From positions 1 to 5,192 of the forward strand of contig CAIQXR010000062.1 of NCBI GenBank assembly GCA_903875815.1: a stretch of 5,192 bases of DNA, given 5' to 3'. How positions within the stretch are numbered: position 1 is the stretch's first letter; each line of letters begins with the position of its first letter. Shown in pieces: positions 1 to 5,192 of the stretch. The translations under genes and the position numbers were made by a program. The notes under the pieces were generated by a model. The model did not search any database. It was not told where the DNA came from and saw only the letters and a list, made by a program, of their open reading frames with translations. This DNA is from an uncultured Actinomycetes bacterium (GTDB lineage Bacteria > Actinomycetota > Actinomycetes > Nanopelagicales > Nanopelagicaceae).

Positions 1-227
1 CCGATCTCTTCAACGGCCTCGCGAATCGCTGCCTCAATAACACTCTCGTGTGAATCGCGCGCCCCACCTGGCACACCCCACGTATCGCCATTGTGAACCC
101 ATGGCGCTCGGTGTTGAAGGAGTACTTTCGAATCACGCACGAGCAGAAGGCCGGCAGCGCCATGGCGCCCCCAGTGTTTACTCCCGCAGGAGCACTCCAC
201 CCAACCATCTCCATCGCGCGCACTCAC
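1..227 (-). CDS. NUDIX hydrolase, N-terminal part (runs off left edge)
   Basis: Reading the minus strand from a GTG at 227-225 gives 75 codons plus two bases before the window edge. Residues 55-76 match the NUDIX box G-x5-E-x7-RE-x2-EE-x-G: G55, E61, R69, E70, E73, E74 and a final Gly from the partial codon. The glutamates of this box bind the divalent metal in enzymes that hydrolyse nucleoside diphosphates linked to another group. Before it come a HWGRHGAAGLLLV segment (18-30) and a WGVPGG segment (50-55), as in actinobacterial NUDIX proteins. Two cysteines (C12, C14) sit near the N-terminus. The GTG at 227 is preferred because the GDGW...HWG N-terminus looks native and an in-frame TGA lies directly upstream. 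It has no well-spaced ribosome-binding site; a GTG at 200 preceded by GGAG at 8 bases is the alternative. The substrate cannot be told, because the C-terminus is missing. The gene is divergent from the PKD gene at 315. Confidence 0.88.
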   Translation of the reverse strand, partial: MSARDGDGWVECSCGSKHWGRHGAAGLLLVRDSKVLLQHRAPWVHNGDTWGVPGGARDSHESVIEAAIREAVEEI

Positions 228-302
228 TCACCTAGAGTGGCATGAACTTCGGGGTTATGCACAGCCAAGGCCTACGGCACAGTGAGTTATTTCGATAGCT
301 CG

Positions 303-308
303 TAAGTT
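303..308 (+). promoter_or_regulatory. -10 box of a probable leaderless promoter for the PKD gene
   Basis: TAAGTT fits the actinobacterial TAnnnT -10 pattern and ends six bases before the ATG at 315. That places the expected transcription start at or next to the start codon. No purine-rich ribosome-binding site precedes this ATG (the intervening bases are CACCTC), which agrees with a leaderless mRNA. No convincing -35 box is seen. This is inference from spacing only. Confidence 0.5.
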
Positions 309-314
309 CACCTC

Positions 315-1061
315 ATGAAGAAAAAGCTTCTGGCACTTCTCGTCATGGCAAATCTGATTGCGCCTCACTCAATTGCGCATGCAGCAACCGACTGTGCTCA
401 GAAAGTCTGTGTCGAGGTCTATACCGATCCCACGACGAATCAATTGGTGATTAAGGCGCGCAAGGGGAGTGGACCAGTATCGCCAAAGCCGCTTCCGACT
501 CATTCACCCGCCCCTGCCTCTCCCGCGAAGCGAAAGGTCGTCAACCCTGCGACACCTCGCGCCACTCGAGCGCCCAGACCTTATGTATATCGACCGTACA
601 CACCTCGCGCTAATCGCGTCGCCAAAGTTACAAAGCCTGCTACTTCACTAGTTGATCAACTCTCGCAGTTGATACCGACCCACAATTTCTTTTATCAACC
701 CTCACCTACTGTGGTGGTGGGAATTCCGGTCTATCTCTGGAGTGATACCAATCCCCAGTTCTCCACAGTGGTTACCTTGTTAGGTGAAGCCATATCGGTA
801 GACCTGCAGCCCTCTTTCACTTTCAACTTTGGGGATGGCACACCAGAAATAACATCGAATGACCCCGGCGCTCCTTATCCGGCAGGATCGATAACTCATC
901 GATACCTACGTCCTGGCGATTATCCCGCGACCCTGCGAGTCTCGTGGGGCGGTCAATGGTCGGCGGCCGGCGTGATGAGTCCGGTCATGGGTGGAGCCAT
1001 TGTCCAGAACTATCAACAAGTTATCCATGTTTCACCAGCGCCCACTAAATATGTTCATTAA
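315..1061 (+). CDS. secreted proline-rich protein with a PKD-like domain
   Basis: A protein of 248 residues. Residues 1-23 form a typical signal peptide: KKK at the N-terminus, a hydrophobic core, and an AHA|AT cleavage site. The mature protein should therefore be exported by Sec. It begins with a short Cys-x4-Cys segment (C27, C32; possible disulfide), followed by a low-complexity Pro/Ala/Arg/Lys-rich stretch at about 53-108 that looks like a basic, disordered linker. Residues of about 130-240 resemble a single PKD (immunoglobulin-like) fold: a VGIPVYLW strand, the FNFGDGTPEIT core with its GDG turn (173-175), then ITHRYLRPGDYPATLRV. The same order, ending in a W-rich strand, occurs in actinobacterial secreted proteins often encoded near Tad/Flp pilus genes. 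No such genes are in this window, so a pilus link is only a guess. There is no transmembrane anchor, sorting signal or lipobox after the signal peptide, so it is probably released or loosely wall-bound. A leaderless start at 315 is likely. Confidence 0.8.
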   Translation: MKKKLLALLVMANLIAPHSIAHAATDCAQKVCVEVYTDPTTNQLVIKARKGSGPVSPKPLPTHSPAPASPAKRKVVNPATPRATRAPRPYVYRPYTPRANRVAKVTKPATSLVDQLSQLIPTHNFFYQPSPTVVVGIPVYLWSDTNPQFSTVVTLLGEAISVDLQPSFTFNFGDGTPEITSNDPGAPYPAGSITHRYLRPGDYPATLRVSWGGQWSAAGVMSPVMGGAIVQNYQQVIHVSPAPTKYVH

Positions 1062-1114
1062 CAGATATCTGCTTTCCACAGCGCGAGCAAACGTCTTCTT
1101 CGCGATGAGACAAA

Positions 1115-1666
1115 ATGCATAACCATAAGGACATGACACTTACCTTGATCAATGAAGAAGAGAGACCGGAAAGAATTGCTGAATCACTCAAGAAAATTGA
1201 GGAGATTAAATACTCAGATATAGCTCGAACACAGATATTGCAACGCGAAGGTGCGCAAGCGGTCGATCAGCTGATTGCGGATTTCACCGAAGAGCAAGCC
1301 CTCAACAATCTTGACCTCATTGCGCATGTACTAGCCCGATTGCAAGATCTACAAGTGCGCGACTATGCCATGGGAACAGTAACCGCATCGACGATCGAAC
1401 TCCTATGGAAGTTTTGGCGAGAGCTCGCAACACTCGCCCCCTACAAACTCAAGGCTCCCGCCCTCACCATTTTCGCCGCTATTTGCTATGAGTTGGAAGA
1501 TTCCGTTGCAGCCCAAGATGCCCTCACGGAGGCGCTCTTCGATGATCCCGATTACCCCCTGGCTAAATTATTGCGCCGAGTCTTTGCCGCGGGCTGGCCG
1601 CCTGAGAGTCTGGCAATAATGAGATCCGAATTACACCCCAAGATCTGTTCCAGTATTTTTGGGTGA
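1115..1666 (+). CDS. short DUF4192-like protein (C-terminal part of the family only)
   Basis: A cytoplasmic protein of 183 residues with no signal peptide or membrane segment; it reads as almost wholly alpha-helical. Residues of about 90-165 resemble the C-terminal part of actinobacterial DUF4192 proteins: a WKFWRELATLAPYKLKAPAL segment, a helix beginning TIFAAICYELEDSVAAQDAL, and DDPDYPLAKLLRRVFAAGWPP. That pattern looks like a helical-repeat (TPR-like) module. DUF4192 proteins as I recall them are much longer, with an N-terminal 'PYLLGF-P-DSLV' type domain that is absent here; the first 80 residues are charged helix. It may be a naturally short paralogue or the remnant of a full gene. The family's function is unknown to me. 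The ATG at 1115 is the first start after an in-frame TGA at 1106-1108 but has only a weak GAG upstream. An ATG at 1133 is an alternative, though its AAGGA is only one base away. Base use resembles its neighbours, and the frame is open throughout. Confidence 0.68.
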   Translation: MHNHKDMTLTLINEEERPERIAESLKKIEEIKYSDIARTQILQREGAQAVDQLIADFTEEQALNNLDLIAHVLARLQDLQVRDYAMGTVTASTIELLWKFWRELATLAPYKLKAPALTIFAAICYELEDSVAAQDALTEALFDDPDYPLAKLLRRVFAAGWPPESLAIMRSELHPKICSSIFG

Positions 1667-1667
1667 T

Positions 1668-1673
1668 TATGAT
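1668..1673 (+). promoter_or_regulatory. possible -10 box for ald
   Basis: TATGAT, one base off the consensus TATAAT, lies just after the stop codon of the DUF4192-like gene and 45 bases before the ald GTG. Transcription from it would start near 1680 and give a leader of about 40 bases containing the ald ribosome-binding site. A TG lies two bases upstream, close to but not exactly an extended -10. No clear -35 box is seen, so ald could also be read through from upstream. Confidence 0.33.
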
Positions 1674-1706
1674 GAAGAGGTGAGGACAACGGCGTTCTCA
1701 CTCAAA

Positions 1707-1711
1707 AGGAG
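1707..1711 (+). promoter_or_regulatory. ribosome-binding site that fixes the ald start
   Basis: AGGAG lies seven bases before the GTG at 1719, a strong site at ideal spacing. It decides the start: the longer frame opening at a TTG at 1659 overlaps the end of the preceding gene, has no such site, and would add 20 residues not found in alanine dehydrogenases, which begin MKVGIPKE or similar. Confidence 0.82.
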
Positions 1712-1718
1712 TGTAACC

Positions 1719-2813
1719 GTGAAAGTTGGAATCCCTAAAGAGATTAAGAACAATGAATTTCGCGTAGCAGCAACTGCTTCGGGAGTTCATTCATTAGTTC
1801 AGGCCGGCCACACTGTTCTCGTCGAAAGTGGCGCGGGCGTAGGGTCATCGATTTCTGATAGCGACTACCAGCGAGCGGGCGCAACAATCCTGGCTACGGC
1901 CGATGAGGTCTGGCAGAACGCCGAGATGATTCTCAAAGTGAAAGAGCCTGTTGCCGATGAATATCATCGGATGCGAAACGGCCAGTTGATCTTCACTTAT
2001 CTCCATTTGGCTGCATCACGAGAATGTACCGATGCGCTCATCGCATCGGGCGCAACTGCGATTGCCTATGAAACTGTTGAATCGGGACGGACCCTCCCGC
2101 TACTAGCCCCCATGTCTGAAGTCGCTGGTCGAATGTCGATCCAAGTGGGCGCAGCAACTCTGCAGAAACCTAACGGCGGTCGAGGCGTGCTTCTGGGAGG
2201 AATTCCGGGAGTTAAGCCTGCAAAAGTTGTTGTACTTGGTGGTGGCGTCGTTGGACTTTCGGCAGCGATGATCGCCCACGGCATGCGAGCCGATGTCACA
2301 ATTCTCGATCTTGATCTCAACCGATTGCGTGAGATTGACGATCAATTCCATGGCCAGATTAAGACGCTCGCTTCATCGGCCTTTGAAATTGAAGCGCAGT
2401 TGCTCGAGGCAGATTTAGTAATTGGCGCCGTACTCGTGCCGGGAGCTAAAGCACCTAAATTAGTAACCGATGCCCTCGTCTCCAAGATGAAGCCAGGCAG
2501 TGTGCTCGTTGATGTCGCAATCGATCAGGGTGGATGCTTTGAAGGATCGCGTGCAACAACGCATGCCGAACCAACTTTCGCGGTTCACAACTCGCTCTAC
2601 TACTGTGTTGCGAATATGCCTGGCGCAGTCCCGGCTACATCTACTGCGGGACTCTCCAACGCAACCATTCGATATGCACTGGCGCTAGCAAATAAGGGCT
2701 GGGAAAAGGCATGTGCTGACGACCCGGGCCTTGCTCGCGGCCTCAATATTCACGACGGAAAGGTCATGTACAAGGCTGTCGCTGACGCTCATGGCCTGCC
2801 CTTCGCTGACTAG
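1719..2813 (+). CDS. ald: alanine dehydrogenase (NAD-dependent)
   Basis: A protein of 364 residues starting at GTG; the family is about 370. It catalyses L-alanine + NAD+ + H2O to pyruvate + ammonium + NADH, reversibly, in the cytoplasm. The N-terminus MKVGIPKEIKNNEFRVA is diagnostic. Substrate and catalytic residues expected from characterised bacterial enzymes are present: R15, K75 in the VKEP motif, H96 in YLHLA, and D269 in AIDQGG (D270 in the mycobacterial enzyme). The NAD-binding Rossmann fold shows G174-x-G176-x2-G179 in VVLGGGVVGL, with the acidic D197 at the end of the second strand for the NAD ribose. The C-terminal part closes the catalytic domain with the YYCVANMPGAVPATST segment. 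All key residues are intact, so it should be active. The next gene is a glutamine synthetase 39 bp downstream, suggesting that ammonium released from alanine can be reassimilated, or that Ald itself assimilates ammonium. No regulator gene or clear operator is seen nearby. Confidence 0.96.
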   Translation: MKVGIPKEIKNNEFRVAATASGVHSLVQAGHTVLVESGAGVGSSISDSDYQRAGATILATADEVWQNAEMILKVKEPVADEYHRMRNGQLIFTYLHLAASRECTDALIASGATAIAYETVESGRTLPLLAPMSEVAGRMSIQVGAATLQKPNGGRGVLLGGIPGVKPAKVVVLGGGVVGLSAAMIAHGMRADVTILDLDLNRLREIDDQFHGQIKTLASSAFEIEAQLLEADLVIGAVLVPGAKAPKLVTDALVSKMKPGSVLVDVAIDQGGCFEGSRATTHAEPTFAVHNSLYYCVANMPGAVPATSTAGLSNATIRYALALANKGWEKACADDPGLARGLNIHDGKVMYKAVADAHGLPFAD

Positions 2814-2852
2814 TTAACATTCCCGTAACCAGGCTTTGGCAAGATCGAAGTT

Positions 2853-4154
2853 ATGGAAGAGATCAGCAAGCAAGAAGAATTTGTCCTTCGCACATTGGAA
2901 GAGCGTTCGATTCGATTCGTCCGCCTCTGGTTCACCGATGTTTTGGGGTTCTTGAAATCTGTTGCAATCGCACCAGCTGAACTCGATGGCGCCTTTACTG
3001 AAGGCATCGGTTTTGATGGCTCGGCCATCGAAGGTTTCGCCCGCGAAACTGAATCCGACATGTTGGCAAAACCCGACGCTGGCACATTCTCAGTCCTGCC
3101 ATGGCGAACAGCTGCGCCCGGAGCAGCACGCATGTTCTGCGACATTGCTATGCCCGATGGCTCGCCTTCATCTGCCGATCCGCGCGCAGTATTAAAGAAG
3201 GTTCTTAATCGCGCAGCAGACATGGGTTACACCTGTTACACCCATCCCGAAATGGAATTTTTCCTCTTCAAAAATGCTCCAAAGGCGGGCGAAGCGCCAG
3301 AGCCCGTAGATCAAGGTGGATATTTTGATCACACGCCGGCTGCGGTCGGACATGATTTCCGACGTCAAGCGATCACGATGTTAGAAGCGATGGGCGTCTC
3401 TGTGGAATTTAGCCATCACGAAGGTGCACCTGGCCAACAAGAGATTGACCTGCGATATGCCGATGCACTCTCCACTGCGGATAACATCATGACCTTCCGT
3501 CATGTCATCAAAGAAGTTGCCCTCGATCAAGGTTTCCATGCCTCCTTTATGCCCAAGCCATTCACTAATCATCCGGGAAGTGCGATGCATACTCACTTCT
3601 CACTTTTCAAAGGTGAGGCAAATGCATTCTATGAAGAAGGCGCACCGGATCAACTCTCGGCCGTCGGTCGTTCTTTTGTTGCCGGCATCTTGAAGCACGC
3701 TCGTGAAATTACCGCGATCACCAATCAATGGGTTAACTCCTACAAGCGACTCAATGGTGGGGGAGAAGCACCAGCATTTGTCACTTGGGGTCATAACAAT
3801 CGCAGCGCCATGGTTCGTATTCCGGCCTACAAGCCAAAGAAAGAGAACTCCACTCGCGTAGAAGTGCGCACACCAGATTCGGCATGCAATCCATACCTCG
3901 CTTTTGCGGTGATCATCGCCGCTGGTCTTCGTGGCATCGAGCAGGGCTACATTTTGGAAGAGAGCAAGAACCCGCAGCCGCTCCCATCAGATTTGGAAGA
4001 GGCAATCATCGCCATGGAGGGAAGCGATCTTGTTCGCGAAGCCCTGGGCGCAGATGTCTTTGAGTACGTTTTACGAAATAAGCGGGCTGAATGGAGCGAT
4101 TACCGTAAGCAGGTCTCGGCCTACGAGCTCGATCGCTACCTGCCAGTTCTCTAG
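2853..4154 (+). CDS. glnA: class I glutamine synthetase, GlnA2-type without adenylylation site
   Basis: A protein of 433 residues, within the usual length for class I-alpha enzymes and shorter than the adenylylated class of about 470. The canonical reaction is glutamate + ammonium + ATP to glutamine, in a cytoplasmic dodecamer. An N-terminal beta-grasp domain (about 15-100) carries GFDGSAIEG, with D55 matching the ammonium-site Asp50 of the enteric enzyme. The catalytic domain shows metal ligands E133 and E135 (HPEMEFF), E190 and E197 (HEGAPGQQEID), and H246 (SAMHTHFSL). It also has the flap glutamate E305 (GGGEAP), NNRSAMVRIP, and R335, E337 and R339 (STRVEVR). The NLYDLP motif containing the adenylylated Tyr is absent; its region reads SKNPQPLPSDLEEA. 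The wording (PVDQGGYFD, TWGHNNRSA, PDSACNPYLAFA) resembles actinobacterial GlnA2 paralogues, some of which, as I recall, act as gamma-glutamylpolyamine synthetases. True substrate is therefore open. Start: first ATG after ald, with only a weak GAAG two bases upstream. It is probably co-transcribed with ald. Confidence 0.94.
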   Translation: MEEISKQEEFVLRTLEERSIRFVRLWFTDVLGFLKSVAIAPAELDGAFTEGIGFDGSAIEGFARETESDMLAKPDAGTFSVLPWRTAAPGAARMFCDIAMPDGSPSSADPRAVLKKVLNRAADMGYTCYTHPEMEFFLFKNAPKAGEAPEPVDQGGYFDHTPAAVGHDFRRQAITMLEAMGVSVEFSHHEGAPGQQEIDLRYADALSTADNIMTFRHVIKEVALDQGFHASFMPKPFTNHPGSAMHTHFSLFKGEANAFYEEGAPDQLSAVGRSFVAGILKHAREITAITNQWVNSYKRLNGGGEAPAFVTWGHNNRSAMVRIPAYKPKKENSTRVEVRTPDSACNPYLAFAVIIAAGLRGIEQGYILEESKNPQPLPSDLEEAIIAMEGSDLVREALGADVFEYVLRNKRAEWSDYRKQVSAYELDRYLPVL

Positions 4155-4189
4155 ATTTACCTAGTGTTCTCAGGTAGCCGAAAATTTGA

Positions 4190-4195
4190 TAACCT
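4190..4195 (+). promoter_or_regulatory. -10 box of a probable leaderless promoter for the leuA leader
   Basis: TAACCT fits TAnnnT and ends six bases before the leader peptide ATG at 4202. The mRNA would therefore begin at or beside that A. No ribosome-binding site precedes the leader ATG, as expected for leaderless translation. TTCTCA at 4167-4172 is at the right distance (17 bp) for a -35 box but is a poor match. The box lies only about 35 bp after the glutamine synthetase stop codon, so leuA seems to be its own transcription unit, though read-through is not excluded. Confidence 0.6.
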
Positions 4196-4201
4196 ACTGA
4201 C

Positions 4202-4249
4202 ATGCGTTTAGCAGCACTCCTCCTTAGCTGCCACGGCGAGGCCAACTAA
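4202..4249 (+). CDS. leuL: leuA leader peptide (15 codons, leucine-rich)
   Basis: ATG at 4202 opens the frame MRLAALLLSCHGEAN, ending in TAA at 4247-4249. Four of 15 codons are Leu: TTA at 4208, then CTC, CTC and CTT in tandem at 4217-4225. Such a cluster before the first leucine-specific biosynthetic gene is the mark of a translation-sensing leader peptide: scarce charged tRNA-Leu would make the ribosome pause at the tandem codons and alter the folding of the RNA downstream. Comparable leaders have been predicted before actinobacterial leuA genes. The peptide has no expected function of its own. The start is supported by the -10 box six bases upstream (leaderless). The 3' third of the frame (4231-4240) is also the 5' arm of an RNA stem. 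The symbol is by analogy with other leu leaders. Confidence 0.78.
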   Translation: MRLAALLLSCHGEAN

Positions 4250-4313
4250 CCGGTCCTCTCGTCGTGGGGTTTGGCGTTGCCGGTTAACCCAGGCCCTACA
4301 AATTTCAGGAGTG
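4215..4313 (+). promoter_or_regulatory. leucine-responsive leader RNA (attenuator) of leuA
   Basis: Three complementary pairs can be seen. Stem 1: CCACGGCGAG (4231-4240) with CTCGTCGTGG (4258-4267), 10 bp with one G-U, with the leader stop codon in its 17-base loop. Stem 2: TAACCGG in that loop (4247-4253) with CCGGTTA (4280-4286), 7 bp perfect, which together with stem 1 would make an H-type pseudoknot. Closing pair: CACTCCT (4215-4221), covering leader Leu codons, with AGGAGTG (4307-4313), the leuA ribosome-binding site, 7 bp perfect. A competing hairpin exists at 4267-4290 (GGGTT/AACCC outside, GGC/GCC inside). No stem is followed by a run of T, so a Rho-independent terminator is unlikely and control of translation initiation is favoured. 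A pseudoknot-type leader before leuA in Actinobacteria has, as I recall, been proposed from comparative work. Folding energies were not computed. Confidence 0.65.
4307..4311 (+). promoter_or_regulatory. leuA ribosome-binding site
   Basis: AGGAG lies 11 bases before the leuA ATG at 4323, slightly longer than ideal spacing. It is the only good site in the leader and is perfectly complementary to the tandem Leu codon region at 4215-4221, so it may be masked when that pairing forms. Confidence 0.75.
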
Positions 4314-4316
4314 TAA

Positions 4317-5192
<876 letters not shown>

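Noticed and set aside
50..235. Plus-strand open frame of 61 codons
   Set aside because: It lies over the minus-strand NUDIX gene, whose box and flanking motifs are unmistakable. The plus frame has no recognisable domain and no ribosome-binding site.
1063..1072. Palindrome CAGATATCTG after the PKD gene
   Set aside because: A 10-base palindrome with no loop cannot form a useful hairpin, no T-run follows, and no known operator matches it; chance is a sufficient explanation.
1082..1104. CGCGA/TCGCG inverted repeat before the DUF4192-like gene
   Set aside because: Five pairs with a 13-base loop and no T-run; too weak to call a terminator or operator.
1659..1718. Extended N-terminus of ald from a TTG start
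   Set aside because: The extra 20 residues do not resemble the family, the TTG overlaps the preceding gene and has no ribosome-binding site. AGGAG seven bases before the GTG at 1719 and the MKVGIPKE start are decisive.
2810..3223. Minus-strand open frame of 137 codons
   Set aside because: It is antisense to the start of the glutamine synthetase gene, low in complexity and rich in Ser/Arg, as expected for a shadow of a coding strand.
4158..4176. Inverted repeat TACCT/AGGTA after the glutamine synthetase gene, considered as a terminator
   Set aside because: Only five pairs, a 9-base loop, and no T-run after it. It also overlaps the likely promoter of the leuA leader.
4006..4245. Minus-strand open frame of 79 codons over the leuA leader
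   Set aside because: It is antisense to the glutamine synthetase C-terminus and the leader; composition is that of a shadow frame and no start signal is visible.

Overview
The window looks like a chromosomal segment of a mid-GC actinomycete (Actinomycetota). The evidence is the character of the encoded proteins: a NUDIX hydrolase with the actinobacterial N-terminus, a secreted PKD protein of the kind seen near Tad pilus loci, a DUF4192-like protein, a GlnA2-type glutamine synthetase and the actinobacterial form of LeuA. Two genes also have a TAnnnT -10 box exactly six bases before the ATG, the usual layout of leaderless actinobacterial transcripts. Base composition looks close to 50% GC by eye, lower than soil actinomycetes, which would suit a freshwater or marine lineage; genus cannot be fixed from this sequence.

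Layout. Bases 1-227 (minus strand) hold the N-terminal part of a NUDIX hydrolase that runs off the left edge. A divergent intergenic region of about 90 bp follows. On the plus strand come a secreted proline-rich PKD-like protein (315-1061), a short protein resembling only the C-terminal part of DUF4192 (1115-1666), alanine dehydrogenase ald (1719-2813), a class I glutamine synthetase (2853-4154), a 15-codon leucine-rich leader peptide (4202-4249) and the first 290 codons of 2-isopropylmalate synthase leuA (4323 to the right edge). Both edge genes are incomplete. No tRNA, rRNA, CRISPR, insertion sequence or long repeat was seen.

How the genes work together. ald and the glutamine synthetase are 39 bp apart and form a plausible nitrogen module: Ald interconverts alanine with pyruvate and ammonium, and the synthetase ligates ammonium (or, if it is a true GlnA2-type paralogue, possibly a polyamine) to glutamate. 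leuA starts branched-chain amino acid synthesis and appears to have its own promoter and leader.

The most interesting part is the 4190-4325 region before leuA. It combines an apparently leaderless leader peptide with four Leu codons, a 10-bp stem around the leader stop codon, a 7-bp complement between that stem's loop and downstream sequence (a possible pseudoknot), and a 7-bp perfect complement between the Leu codons and the leuA ribosome-binding site. No intrinsic terminator is visible. This points to leucine-responsive control at the level of translation. It belongs to a type of regulation predicted before for actinobacterial leuA, so the element is probably a variant of a known class, although the Leu-codon/ribosome-binding-site pairing deserves attention.
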